Positions 29,877 through 42,169 of a stretch of DNA of 64,000 nucleotides are shown one piece after another. This stretch comes from Adiantum capillus-veneris (Eukaryota > Streptophyta > Polypodiopsida > Polypodiales > Pteridaceae), in assembly GCA_014529385.2 (NCBI GenBank), contig CM043961.1:13645978-13709977 (forward strand), read 5' to 3'. The first letter of the stretch is position 1; every line of letters begins with the position of its first letter. Position numbers and translations under genes: made by a program. The notes under the pieces are model-generated. The model worked only from the letters and a program-made list of their open reading frames with translations. It was not told the origin of the DNA and ran no database searches.

Positions 29877-32800
29877 CTAAATCAAGAGATGGGAGGAGGG
29901 AAGAGCCACACAGGTGGACAGTAGTGCCATCTGAGCACCCCCTGGACCATGGTGTAGAAAGGCCCAGTGGTGCCAGAGTCGAAGGAAAGACTCGCGGCGC
30001 TCCCGCATGCGGTCGGAGCTGCCCTGTAGTCCCTCAAGCTGTCCTCTGAGAGTATGGATCAGCTCTAGCCAAAAGTCACGAATAGTCTGTGCTGGTGGCA
30101 CAGGGCGAGCCTCAAAGATGCAGAAACAACGGGCCCGCCAGATGAACCAGAGAGCTAGGCCGCTGATGAGATCCCAACACTCCTCTCTCTCACTGCACCA
30201 CTCCTATGGAGTAAGGTCTATAGCAGGCTGGAGTGTAGGTTGCCCCCCCTGTATCACTATCATCCTGCTGGTGGAAGATAGCTCAAACTGTAGTTCTGGG
30301 CCCGTGAGGGTGGACCAAGCCGCTGCCCCCCAAGTGTAATGTCGAGCCGTGGAGAGGGCAGGCATCAGCCAAAGAACTCGTAGCCACACCTGCTGGGCCA
30401 AGGGACAGTCCCAAAGCCAGTGTCGCTGACTCTCCACCAACTGGTCACAGGCTGTACATGCGGCCGAGAGACCACTATGCACAAGCCAGCTCCCTACTGC
30501 TGTGGCTCTGTGTGCAACCAACCACTGGAACAAAGTGACGCGCCTCGGCTGTCTGGAGTCCCACAGCCTCTGCCAAAAAGCTGCCAAGAACTCAACTGTG
30601 AGACCCTCCTCCTGCCAATGCCGTGCTGCAGCGGGGCGGGCCTCTCTCTACGCTGCAAGTATATGACGTCCAAGCCGAACAGTGTACTGAAAGAAAGGGA
30701 CTCCTGGGTGGTCTGCAGAAGAGAAGGGGTCCCTCCAAAGCCACTCACCAGGATCCCACTGTACTCGTGCCAGTGGACAGCACTCCCAAGCCCATAGCCT
30801 CCAGCGTCCTGTCTCGAGAGCTGCTGGGTCAGGGTCTATGACGCAAGTCCTCCCACAGATGCCCACAACTCGGATCCTCTGGAAACAACACTCTACTACC
30901 TGCGGGGCCTCTACTGTAACTCGCTGTAATCGTCCCCCACCCTGAAGCTCGAAGAACAGGGCTGGGACAGTCTCTGAACAAGCTATGACTGAGATGAGAA
31001 CCTCCAGTCGTGTGAAGGCTCCCATCCATCGAGGTGCTTCTGGCTCGAGAGACGTGAGCCACTCAGTTAGAACTGACTCTGAGATGTCCTGACACATGCT
31101 CTGAACCCCTCTCATGCCTTGTAGCTGGACACCCTGCACCTCCTGTGACAAACCTGTGAACTCTAGCCAGTCACCTAGAGAGCGCGCTGGACCTGCTACA
31201 ATGGGACCCCAAGAAACATGAGGCCTACTCCCAACCAAGTGGCCTCTCTGAGTGCTAACCATGGGGTTCCAGACGAGGGGCTGTCGTAGGCGCTCCTCCG
31301 TGCATGTCGGCTGTCTCTGCTCTAGGCCACGCCGTAAGAGCTCTCAAGAGCGAAGCAAACTCACAGCGAATCGGTCCTCCAGTCTCCTGCTCAAACCAAC
31401 TCGGCGCAACTCTGTAAAGATCCATCTGGTCGAAGGTTGCCAAGGGCCTCCTGACTGAGGCACCATGGCACGAAGCCTCTACAGCAAGAACTCTTTCCAG
31501 GGCTCCTCGCCTGGAAGAATTCCTCTGACGATGAACTTCCCAAGAAGGGCTCTGCTCTGCTGTGCTGGATCAATGATCCCAAGCCCTCCCTAAGAACAAG
31601 GGAGTGTGATGACCGACCAAGCCACCTTGGCTCGGGCAACCCGAGTGTCGGGACCTGACCAAAGGAAGTTCCTGATCAGCCTCTCTACCTGGCTGATACA
31701 AGAACTTGAGAAGATCCAGCAAGAAGTGATGTACCACATAGTTGCCAACAACACCTGGTTGGCAACTACTACTCTACCAGCCAGCGAAAGTCGTGTTGAG
31801 CTCCAGTGTAACAGCTTTATCCTGATGGACAGGAGAAGAGGAGCAATCTGCTTCTCGGGGGACAAATCCAAACCAACCTGACAACCCAAGTACCGAACTG
31901 CAATCCTTGGAGGAATCCACCTGAAACCCTCTCCTGGCATCCACTCTGGCACAGGAGCACTGCCAACCGAGAAAGCCACTGTCTTTCTCCAGTTGATCAG
32001 TGCGCTCGATGCACAGCAGAAGGTCTCTAGAGCCTACCCACACCTGTGTAAATTGGCCTCCTGGCCCTCTAAGTACAAGGCTGCGTCGTCGGCAAACTCA
32101 GCGTCCAGAAGCTCATCTCCCCGTATAGGGAGTGCTAAGCCCCTCAAACCAACCTGCTGTGACACCAAAAATTTGCTCATCGCCTCCGCATAGAACAGAA
32201 AGAGAAAGGGGGCAAGATGACAACCCTATCAGACCGGTCGTGTGAGCATGAAGCGCTCACCTCTACCTCCTGCAAAAAGCACCTGACTGTGAGCCTGTCT
32301 ATACAAAGCTGGCACCCCTCTGATCCAAGCATCAGAAAAGCCCATCCTGTGTATCGTGCCCTCTAGAAAGTCCCAATCAACTCTGTCGTATGCCTTCTCA
32401 AAATCGAGAAGAAGAATCACAAGGTCCTCCCCACGGAGACGTGTCAGGGCAGAAGCCTCCCAGAAAGTGAAGATGTTGTCAAGGATACTGCGTTCCTTGA
32501 CAAAACCTGTCTGAGTCCCATGTATAAGGCTTTCCAAAAGTGGCTGAATCCTCAAACTCAGAGCCTTCGCAAGAATTTTGTAGGCTGAGTTGAGGATGGT
32601 GATGGGGTGCCACTGTCGAATCTCATCCAAGGAGCCACCCTCCTTTGGAATGAGGTAAATCAGGCCCTCACTCATGCTATCCGGCATCACTACTGTGTGT
32701 AGAATGTACTGAAAGGCACTACAAAGATCTGGGCGAAGCAAGTCCCAGTACTCCAAGAAGAAGCTGGGAGTCAGCCCATCCTCACCTGGACAGCTACCAC

Positions 32801-34244
32801 GAGGAAGGGCCCTAAGAGCCGTGTGCAGCTCCTCAAGCTGAAGAGGTATCTCCAGCCTCTGGCGCATCTCCTCAGTCACAAGACAAGGCATCTGCGCCCA
32901 AACCTGCTCCCTGCATGCATCCTGTCTCTCTGATTGGGGCTCAGCCGACAGTAGCTCACGATAAAAGTCAGTAGCAACTGCACGCATATCCTCAGGCTCA
33001 CAAGCAACTGACCCATTGGGTCTCCTCAGCTGATTGACCTTGGCATGCGAGTGCCGAGGTCCTACTGTCTCAAAAAAAGCACCTGTCACTCTGTCACCTA
33101 CCTGAGTCCACTGAGATGCCTGTCGGTGAAAGGCAAACTCACGGCGCCTCTCCTCTGTGCAAGCAAGCTCCTGTCGCGCCTATTGTAACTGCTCCTCCAA
33201 CCATGGACTGTCTGGATGCTGCTCCTGCATCCTCTGTAGTGAAGCAATGTCTCGTCGGAGATGCTGCTCCACCTCTCTCACTGCAGCCCGTCGAGCCAAA
33301 GACTCCTGGAGAAAAAAGTGGCTAAGCTGAGCTAGGCCTAAGGCCACTCTGTCTGCCGGTAGAGCCTGGCTGTCCATGCCCTCTGTCCAAAGAGCCTCTA
33401 CCCTCTCTCTGAGTGTTGTGTCCAACAAGACCCGCTCTGGGATGGGAAGCATCGTGCTCCCACTCCTCTGCCTGTCTGCCACTGTGAGGATCACTGGTGC
33501 ATGGTCCAAGAAGGATGTCCCTGCTAGGATGCCCACTGATCCCCCCAAGTCACTGAAGTGGTCACTAGTGTAGAAGCGATCTATCCGCGATAGATTCACT
33601 CCTCCCACTCTGCGGTCTCATCTAGAGAAGGCAAGACTCTCTGGAGGCCTCACAAAGCCAGAATGCTGCCATGTATCTGAGACCCTCAAAGTCATACACA
33701 ACCTCTTCCAAGCTGCTAACTCGACTCCATGCACAGTAGCATGGCTGCCTCCGATCCTGTCACAGGGGTCCTCCAACATGTTGAAGTCCCCTCCTACACA
33801 CCAATGGTCAACTTGTGGCAAAGACTCAACAATCTGTGACCAAAACTCTGCACTAGCACTCGCCACATTGGGCGCATAGATGTTCAGGAAGCCCACAAGG
33901 CCACCCTGAACCTGCACAGTAATCCATTGAGCCCTACCTGGCACAATAATCCCTCTGCCCACAATGGCCTGCTGCAATGAGTCCGCAATAGTCATACATA
34001 CCCCACCCTGGATGCCTCCAGGTCCAAAAGCAGCTGACCAAAAGGTATCATAACATCCACGCAAAATCTGACCACATCGCCGAATGCGGCTCTCAGACAA
34101 ATGGTGCTCCTGAAGCATAAGGAGATCAATCTCTCCTCCCACAAGGCAACGCTGAAGCTCCTGACGCAATCGGCCCCGCTGTTGCTGAAACTGGGGCCCA
34201 CCTAATCCTTGCACGTTCCACGAGACGATCCTCATGGGGAGCAA
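29877..34244 (-). pseudogene. LINE D ORF2: endonuclease, reverse transcriptase, zf-RVT
   Basis: About 1455 codons in one frame. The AP-type endonuclease comes first: RIVSWNVQGLG, LQEHHL, NIYAPN, GGDFNM, SRIDRFY, LDHAPV. RT follows: LIYLIPKEGG, GFVKERSILDNIF, LLLDFEKAYDRVDW, and the catalytic FADDAA near 32085-32105. PLVWNPMV and the zf-RVT zinc region (CTACDQLVESQRHWLWDC) come near the end. Nonsense codons are seen at about 33616, 33178, 32223-32228 (two), 32037, 31588, 31480, 31360, 30646 and 30202. The pair at 32223-32228 falls where plant LINEs have an Arg-Gln in RPVRQGCPL-like text, so CGA and CAG became TGA and TAG. ORF2 nicks target DNA and copies the LINE RNA in the nucleus. Confidence 0.93.
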
Positions 34245-34278
34245 GAGAGAACAGATGCTGCCGCAGCAACAAGACGGG

Positions 34279-36132
34279 CTATCTTCGAGGCAGGCTTGGA
34301 TGGGGAGTAATCCGCATCCGAGCGTCCTCTAGATAGGCGAGCCTGTAGTGAGTGCCTGGCCCAAGCCCAAGCAGAGCGAGCCGTGCGTAAAGCAACCTCC
34401 TCTGTCCAGGAGTCCTCATGTATGTATACATAGCAAGGCAAACACTGTGTATCAGAAAAAAAGTACACCACAATGTGCCTACATCCTGTTGAGTCCGGGG
34501 CACCGCAAACTTGGCCAGTGGCCACAAAGTTTGCAGCAAATCTGTAACTCCAAGTTCTCCCATGTGGTGAGAGAACTCGAGAACCTGTGTATGCAACCAT
34601 CCCACCACTGAGTCGAGGGACAACTCTGTCTCGGTCCTACCACAGAGGGGAAAGGAGAAACCAATTGCTGAGTCCAAGGCCTCTATCCCCCTAGCGGCGA
34701 GGAACAGAGCGTGGACCCTGAAGAAGGCTGCCTCGTGGTCTGCTGCGGAATCGTCGAGAAAGCGAGTGAATCCGTAATCTAAGAAGTCCCAGCGGCGTCG
34801 GAGGTCAATGCTCGTCAGACCACGAGGGATAGCTGCAAGGGAAGATGTCTGAATCTATAAAGGGGGCCGCAAGAAGGTCTGGCCCTCTCTCGCTAGGCGA
34901 CTCTTGGCAAAAGCGCTACCAAGAGATCTCCTAGCCGCCGGCGAGGGACCAGTCTCCTAAGTCGACTGTGGTACTAAAGGATGAGGAGGGGGAGAAGGAG
35001 CTGGGGGGGGCGGAGGAGAAGAGAAGCGGGGCGGGGCGACAGAGACAGGGGGGCGAGGTGAGGAGCGGGCGGGAGCAAAGGGCGGGGGAGGGGATGAGGA
35101 GGAAGAGGGGAAATCTGAAGGTGGGGGGGCTGGCGAGGGTGAAGCGGAAGAGGAGGCTGGCGTAGGGGGCTCTTCCTGCTCAAGAGGACCAAAGCGGTTC
35201 CCCGTGGGAACCCACTGCTGCTGAGTAGGCACCTGAGGGCCACTCTGAGTGCCAGGCTGTCGCTGTGGCACTTGGCGTCGACGGCCACAGGCCTGCTGCC
35301 ACCCCTCCTCCGCTGGAGCCCCAGGCTCGGAGGGTGGCTCAGAATCTGTGCGCTGTGTCGCTGGCTGAGGCTGTGGCCCAGCCTTGGCAGGCTGGGGCTG
35401 AGGCTGAGGTGCAGGTCGTGGCCTCCTCTATGGACAGGCCTTCGCTAGGTGGCCCATCTGTCTGCAAATGAAACACTGGTTCGGGAGACCCGAGTACTCC
35501 ACACTCTGCCTAAACCAACCCCCACTCACCCGAGGCAGAAGGATGACCTTCGGGAGCGTGTGGGTATCTCTAACCAAAACTCGAACTGAAGGGATGCCGA
35601 CCGCCTTGGCAACTACTGATGCTGCCGTAGGAGGTGTCTCCATAACAGTCCGGATGGCGGAGCCAATCTTGGAGAGCAGTGGAAGGTACTCCCTTCGTAA
35701 ACCCGGAAAGCAAACTGAGATGGGGATGTCTGCCTCCTCTACTAGCACATCCGAAGTCGGGTCAAAACCGTGTCGCCACTGTCGAAAGTGGGCGCGTGAT
35801 GCTCAGATAGCCAGTGGACTCATAGCTATGACCTTGGAGGCCATCTCGAAAGTCTCGAACTCGATCTGGTAGTACCCCCGTCCGAGGATCTGGACATCCA
35901 AAATCTTGCCCACCTCTGCGAGAAGGCGGTCCTGGAGAAGGTCTCGCAGCTCTCCTCTGCTAGGATGGGAACCGAGAACCTTGCAGATGACAGAGGTCGC
36001 CTGCAAGCGCTCTACCTCTGCGGCAAGGCTCGCTTGTTCTGTCGGCGAAAGAGCAAGTCGAATGGTGGGCTCAGCGAGGTCGGGCGAGGGGGCTTCAGGC
36101 GAGTCCCTCTGTGGCGGAGCTGGAGCCTCCAT
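34279..36132 (-). pseudogene. LINE D ORF1: DUF4283-like, CCHC zinc knuckle, proline-rich
   Basis: About 617 codons in one frame with four or so stops (about 35800, 35425, 34955, 34855). The N-terminal part (TSVICKVLGSHPS, FETFEMASKVIAMSPL) resembles the DUF4283 region of plant LINE ORF1. A CCHC zinc knuckle follows (CFICRQMGHLAKAC, near 35432-35473), then a Pro/Ser-rich stretch with long runs of P. The C-terminal ~200 codons (DSAIGFSFPLCG, SVVGWLHTQVLEF, LAKFAVPRTQQD) are a conserved-looking segment I do not recognise. The stop lies 35 bp before the ORF2 start. It binds the LINE RNA. Confidence 0.82.
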
Positions 36133-36639
36133 CTGTGTCTACTGCTGAGTCGAAGAAGCGGACGGAGAAGAACAATCTGCAGCCGAGAACGCCAAACACT
36201 TGTCCGAAGAAAAGGTGTTGCAGAGCCAGGCGCAGAAAACCCTTCGGAGATAATGCGGACAAAAAAAGGGGGGGGATGGAGGGAAGGAAAAGGAGGCAAG
36301 CACGGGTACAGAAGGCTGCGGGGGGGGGCGGGAGAAAACATCCAAGGAGTGGGGGGGGTAGCGAGAGGGCTAGGGGGGGAGGGTGGCGGGTTGCAGGGGG
36401 CAAGAGGTGGCGGGCTGGGCAGGGTGGGAGAAACAGCGCGAAGGCGGGAGGAGGGAGGGGGTGCAGCGCGAGGGCGAGGGGGGGGGGGGGGGCAGCGCGG
36501 GGGTGGCTGAGGGCAGTGCGATGGTTAGAAGGAGAAGGGGGGTGAGGGGGAGCGATGGCGCAAGGGGGGGGTGGGGGGGGGGGGGGGGGGGGGGGGGGCG
36601 TGCAGCAGCAGCGAGCTCTCTATCGAGCCCTTGATGATA
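36133..36639 (-). other. LINE D 5' UTR, G-rich low complexity on the plus strand
   Basis: Strongly purine/G-rich on plus, with G runs up to about 30 bp near 36570-36598. Reading frames across it are compositional artefacts. It ends at the TSD. Confidence 0.75.
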
Positions 36640-36706
36640 CTTATGCTAGTCAACAGTTGAACATGGCGGAAAAGAATTATACCACTCCCGAAAGAGAAGG
36701 ACTAGG
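36640..36706 (+). pseudogene. Element B RNase H, last visible part
   Basis: After the LINE the frame resumes with YASQQLNMAEKNYTT and EREGLG, containing the RNase H catalytic Glu. It matches element A's RNase H and stops at the element E LTR. The first 19 bases are the LINE TSD. Confidence 0.88.
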
Positions 36707-38332
36707 CGTCATAAATACTAATATCTAACCAGCCCAAATGATTTTCTCATATTAAATTGATCACTTAATGTGGGAGAATAAATGGGAACAAGGGTTAACA
36801 TATTGAGATGTGCTTATAGATCTATCTCAACACGGGGCCAATAGAAAAAGGGGCCCAAATGAGAGATGGTCTATCAAAGAGCAAGGCTAACCAATGGAGC
36901 ATGAGACCTTAGGGTTAGATTCATTGAAGACCTCCAATAATGTGTGTAAAATTCCTTTGACCTTAGGTAAACTAGGACCGAGTTTGAGGCGAGAACCCAA
37001 CCCAGCTCGAGGTACTTGTCCCGCTTGATGACTAAGGTGCTTGAGGTGCTTGAGGTTCTTGATTATTGAGGTGCTTGAGATGATTGAGGTGCTTGATGAT
37101 TGATATGCTTGAGGAGCTTGACATGCTAGGGTTGTACTTTAGGTGAGAACCCAGTCCAAGCTTAAAGTGCTTAAGGGCCAAGCTTGTGGTGGGAATTGGG
37201 CCTATGCATGAGGGGCTTGAGGTGTCAAAAATTCAAATATTCAATCCCTACAAGGAGGGGGCGAGCCCTACATGAGGGGGGATGAGAGAGAACACCCACA
37301 CACTCACACTAGGCATGCATGGTACAAAGAAAGCAGAAGGGGCACTTGTCAAGTTCCTCGTCATGTTGCCCTCAAGGTGTTCCTGAAGCCTATTGGTTGG
37401 CCACCCAAGGGATCCAATGATAATTTAGGAGATTTAATTAATTGATTTTTCATTTATCAAGTCCTCTCTCTCAAATGGGAAAGGGGGAACCTTGTCCCAA
37501 GGCTACCCTTGCTGCTTGTAATGACTCCTACTTGTGATTGGCTAGGCCTAAAGGGGTCCAATGAGCTTCAAGCATGAGCCACAAGGAGGGGTCGACCCAA
37601 GAAATCTAGGGGGTTTCTTAGGGGGTATACTCACCCACACACACTCACAAACACTCTCATTGTGTGCTATGCAAAGTGCAAGAGCTCCCTCTCCTTCTCC
37701 AAGCTATTAGAGGTTGAGAGCCTACACCAACACTCTTGGCTATGGAGTGCAAATCCAACCAAGAGACCTGCTTCAATGCTTAATCTTTCCATCTCCTTCT
37801 TCTTCGTTACTCTGCTATTATGTATGCTATAAAGAAGAGTTATGATAAGTGAGAAACTAATTCTTTCTCCTATGAAATGTTTCTTCTTCCTCTTCCCTAC
37901 CCTCATTCCCTGCTAACTCTCTCCACCTTCAAAAGGTGTTTGAGGTCTTGGGACTGAGGCTTGGGATAGTTAAAGCTTTCTTCAAGTTTATGTTATGCTT
38001 GTGATGCATGAAGCTTTAAAGCCATCTTCATTGCATCACCTAGGTCACAAGGAACACAAAGATTGTATTGTAACAAGTCTCTCTTAATGGGAGAAATCAT
38101 AATACAAATCCTATTGGAGGGGGGACCAGCTCCACATAAATCTGGCCATCAACTGTTGTCATGTTCTCTAAATTCTCTCTCTTGAAAAAGTATTATCCAT
38201 TCCAAGTTAACTAATTGCTATGATTATGTTGCTATCTTCAATTATGTTCACCCACTATGCTCACAAAGTCATTCTCAAAAGTACTCCATTAATTTCCACT
38301 ACTCTCAAGTTAAATAGGCCAATTCCATTACA
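36707..38332 (+). repeat. Element E 5' LTR (~1626 bp)
   Basis: Matches 43847-45464. The first base appears changed (CGTCATAAA against TGTCATAAA). Contains a minisatellite-like stretch of GAGGTGCTT variants at about 37018-37125. Ends CCATTACA before the primer site. Confidence 0.9.
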
Positions 38333-38333
38333 T

Positions 38334-38345
38334 TGGTATCAGAGC
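38334..38345 (+). other. Element E primer binding site (tRNA initiator-Met)
   Basis: TGGTATCAGAGC, one base after the LTR end. Confidence 0.93.
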
Positions 38346-38741
38346 ATTTGGTTTCTCTTTTCTTGCTTAAGAAGAGAGGTCCTTAAGTACCCTATAAATG
38401 GTTGATGTTGTTAATTATATTAGGGTAAGTGGAACTAGGATCTATTATCGGTTTTGTTGAGCCCACTATGTGGGATATGGTGCACACCTCAGGAGCTTTG
38501 GACTTAATAATGGAATCTTTTTAGACTTGCCTATGGCTTTACCATTATTGAGCCATAAGAAGTCCAAAGGGAGCTAGCCCTCGGCAACTCTGCTATGTTA
38601 GACCTACTCCTCTACTCTCTATAATTAACCACTTTGAGCCGTGGGTGTAGCTTAAGAGCCAATTTTCAAAGGCTAAGAGGAGTGGAAACTAGCGTTTTGA
38701 ATTGCCAAAGCATTCACTAAGTACATACATAAATTTTGTTA

Positions 38742-40150
38742 ACATGGCTGACAATAATCAAGAAAAGTAGAATGAACATTAATAGCTTTGATTTTGCACA
38801 TGAATATGCTAATGATGATGCTCCCATGTTTGTGAATTATCTCGTCACACTAGGTTGTAGCAAGCTATGGGCAACCTTGCTTTGCAAGCCGAAGTTACTC
38901 AACAAGTTCGTGCTTATGGAATTTCCCTTCCTCTCCAAGAGGAGAGAGAGCTTAGGAGGCCTCTTGAAGAGACCTCCAAAAGAAGACTCTCTCCCATTTG
39001 AGAGGAGGAATTCAACGAGCAAGAAAGCAATGAAATTTTAAGTTCCTCTGAAGATGTGGCTCCACGAAGACGGCGGTCTAGACGATCGCCCACTCCTCCC
39101 AAGAGGAAAAGATCAACACATAGTCTTTCTTCTTGTCACTCCAAAAGGGAATAGAGGAAACAAAGGAAGAAAAGGGCTAGGAAGAGGTCACCCTCTTCTC
39201 CTTCTTCTTCACCTTCCTCCTCTTCCGACGAAAGCTATGGCTATTCTTCTAGAGAATACAAGAGGGGAGGACATCGCAAATCATTTCCTAAATGGCAAAG
39301 GTCACAAAAGCTAAAGAAGTTCAAGGAGGGAGGAAAGAGTATCTCTTTTCTCACCTATGATGGTACCTTTGGTGCTACCGACAAAGTGTTGGCCTTCATC
39401 TAGCAATTTGATGTGGCCTTTGGAGACGAGGGCTTCACAAACTCCTCCAATCTACGCCATGCAGCTATGCACTTCCAAAAATCAGCTCGCCAATGGTGGG
39501 CTAGCCTTCGTGGAAAAGGCGAAGCCCCAAAGACATGGAAAACTCTACGAGTTTCCATCATGAATTCCTTGCAAACGATGCAAAGGACAAAGTGCTTACC
39601 AAATGGCACAACACTTGAAGCTTGTCCTCTCATGAGTGTATCCACAAGTATGTAGACAAGTTTTGGCATTTCCATATGAAGGCTACTATCTTTCAAAAGA
39701 TAGACTTTGCCGAGCAAAGACAAAAATTTTGTGCGGGATTACTTGAAGAGATGGCTGAATACATCAACTCTCAACGGCTTGGTAGTATTAGTGAAGTAAT
39801 CCATCACACCATGGTTTCTTCACGCATCAATTTCCATCAAGGGGCTAGACAGAATGTCAAGCCCATGAAAACAAAGACAAAAATGACGCAAAGGGGAAAA
39901 CCAATGTTCAAAATTCTTCCCAAGGCACTACCAACAACAACAAAAATTGGTCCAAGGAGAAGGGAGTTTACAAAGGCAAAAAAAAACTCTCTCTTGAAGA
40001 GCTTGAAGCTTTTTGCAAGGAACATAAGTGTTTCAAGTGTGAGGATCAAGGACATGGCTATCATTCTTGCCCCAAGAAGAATACTCCCAATGAGACTCCT
40101 AGGGCTTCCACCATCGAAGCCCCAAAAGAGGCTGCTCATTGCAAAGGATC
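38742..40150 (+). pseudogene. Element E Gag, degenerate
   Basis: A start (MADNNQEK) at 38742 is followed at once by a stop. The Gag core is seen in pieces: SFLTYDGTFGATDKV (near 39340), HFQKSARQWWASLRGKG (near 39475-39520) and FAEQRQKFCAGLLEEM (near 39705-39755). A canonical CX2CX4HX4C zinc knuckle (CFKCEDQGHGYHSC) lies at 40029-40070. An Arg/Ser-rich segment (39060-39290) precedes the core. Frames change several times. One stop near 39401 turns a CAG into TAG. Confidence 0.85.
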
Positions 40151-40664
40151 ATCACTTTCCTATGCTTGGGGTAAGATAAGAGAGCATGATGCCTTCATCT
40201 TGTTTGATCCTGGCTCTACTCATAACTTCATATCAATGGAGTTGGCCACCAAGTTGGGCATTCAAGCTTTCGAGATGGGAGATATGGTAATGTCTGATGC
40301 AACTTTCAAGGGACAGCAAGCCTCCGTTACTCCCTTTATTGGGAATTTAAGGCTTCATGTCCAAAGCTATGTTGACAAAGAACATTTCTTCATCTCTCCT
40401 CTCCAACATGAGGATGCTATCCTAGGGGCGCCATGGTTTGATGGCATGGTTGCCAATATGAAGTTCCCTAAAAGGAGAATCTACTTCACCTATAGGGGAA
40501 AGAACATGTATATAGATACTAGTGAGCGTGGTTGCACTATTCCACTTGTAAATCCTCTTGCTTTTGATAAGTCAATGAAGAGCTCAGTTTTTGCGTATAT
40601 GATTTTTGTCAAAGAGTCTCTAAAAGTTCCTAATGTTTCATCAAATGTAAATGATAAGAATTAA
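40151..40664 (+). pseudogene. Element E protease
   Basis: ILFDPGSTHNFIS at about 40197-40235 is the retropepsin active-site region, with Pro where Ser or Thr is usual (DSG/DTG). AILGAPWFDGM is the C-terminal motif. Open in one frame from the zinc knuckle, then a TAA at 40662. Confidence 0.85.
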
Positions 40665-40667
40665 GAA

Positions 40668-41640
40668 GAGTTAGACTTGTCTAATTTTCTAAACGGATTC
40701 CAAGATGTGTTCATCGATGATATCCCTATGGAATTACCTCCAAAACGAGGGGATGATGACCATCACATTGAGCTCCTTCCAGGAAGCTCACCGCCTAACA
40801 AGCCTCCTTATCGAGTCTCACAAGCTCAACAAGAGGAGATCATGAGGGAAGTACAAGAATTGGTAGACAAAGGGATGGTGAGGCCTAGTTCCTCTCCCTT
40901 TTGTTCTCCAGTCCTTTTAGTGCAAAAGAAAGATGGTACATACTCTATATGTGTGGACTATTGAGCACTAAACCATATCACTATCAAAAATAGATTTCCC
41001 GTGCCTCGGGTAGAAGATCTATTTGATAAGCTACAAGTCTCTACTTGCTTTAGTAGGATTGACCTTAAGAGTGGTTATCATCAAATAAGGATAGTGGATG
41101 AAGATATCCTAAAGACCGCGTTTTGCGCAACCTTTGGTCTTTATGAATATCTAGCCATGCCTTTTGGCTTGACTAATGCACTAGCTACATTCAATCATCT
41201 AATGAAGAAATTTTTTAGACCTTATCGTAAATTCACTGGAGTGTTCTTTGATGATATCATCATCTACTCCAAGTCTTTGGAGGAACATAAGCAACATATC
41301 TAAGTGATTTTTCAAGCATTGAGGGAGAATAAGCTTTTTCTCAACCAAAAGAAAAGCGAATTTTTCATTCAAGAGATTCAATACTTAGGTCATATTATCT
41401 CTCAAGATGGTATCTGTATGGATCCATCGAAGTTAGAGGTAATAAAAGCATTGCCTAACCCAAGGAATATGCATGAGCTAAGAAGCTTTATTGATATGTG
41501 TGTCTCTCAACAAGTAGCACGACCACTACACAACTTAATTAAGAAGAACGTTCAATATATATGGACTGCTAAGGAGCAAAATGCTTTTGATAAGCTCAAA
41601 GAGAAGCTTACTTCCCAACCAGTCTCTCGTACTTCCAGAT
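40668..41640 (+). pseudogene. Element E reverse transcriptase
   Basis: Motifs: VQKKDGTYSICVDY followed by TGA at 40962 where Arg (CGA) is expected, then [26 protein letters not shown], catalytic FFDDIIIYS near 41248-41275, TAA at 41301, and LGHIISQDGI. About eight residues of the conserved LRSFLGL...YYRKF region are missing near 41490-41510. Not functional. Confidence 0.92.
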
Positions 41641-42169
41641 ATCTCAAAGCTATTTGAGGTCCAATGTGATGCTTGGTGATTGCCTTGGAGCATTTTTGCT
41701 TCAAGATGGGCATGCCATAGCATATGAGAGCCGAAGGATCAATACTGATGAACGAGTCTTGGGCATTTATGAGAAAGAGCTTTTAGCTATTCTACATTCC
41801 CTAGACACATGGAAGCACTACTTATTGGAGACACCATTCATTCTACGAACCAATCACCAAAGTCTCAAGTATTTCATGATGCAAACCAAACTTTCCGACA
41901 AACAAATGAGGTGGGCAAATTTTCTTTCGCAATTTAATTTTTGTATTGCTCACATTGCTGGTAAGCACAATCAAGTAGCTGATGCACTTTCACGACTACC
42001 AAAAGTTAATGTGGTGTCTATAGCTACTCACAATGATCTATCTTCTATGATAGATGAGTATGCTACTGACCCTGACTATAGAGACATAATGTCAGCCCTT
42101 GCTTTAGGGAAGAAAGAGGAACCATTCACCTTGCAGGATGGTTATCTTCTCCACGTAAATAGGCTATGA
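41641..42169 (+). pseudogene. Element E RNase H
   Basis: CLGAFLLQDGH, YEKELLAILHSL and HIAGKHNQVADALSR identify RNase H and its end. In TNHQSLKYF the catalytic Asp of the usual TDHQSL is Asn. A stop near 41655 breaks the start. Ends in a stop at 42167. Confidence 0.9.

Larger units (their letters stand above)
29739..36639 (-). mobile_element. Element D: full-length L1-like LINE
   Basis: 6.9-kb non-LTR element on the minus strand with a 19-bp TSD and a short poly-A (T run at 29739-29746 on plus). Parts: G/C-rich 5' UTR (36133-36639), ORF1 (34279-36132), ORF2 (29877-34244), 3' UTR (29739-29876). Each ORF is one continuous frame broken only by nonsense codons, with no frameshift seen by eye. 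This points to recent insertion followed by C-to-T changes. Confidence 0.95.

Noticed and set aside
36012-36634. Several frames of 70-180 codons rich in Gly/Arg or Pro on both strands
   Set aside because: They lie in the G-rich LINE 5' UTR and reflect base composition.
38334-38345. Possible tRNA gene at the initiator-Met match
   Set aside because: Only the 12-bp primer complement is present; no cloverleaf. The same holds at 27819 and at the tRNA-Asp matches 1006 and 20687.
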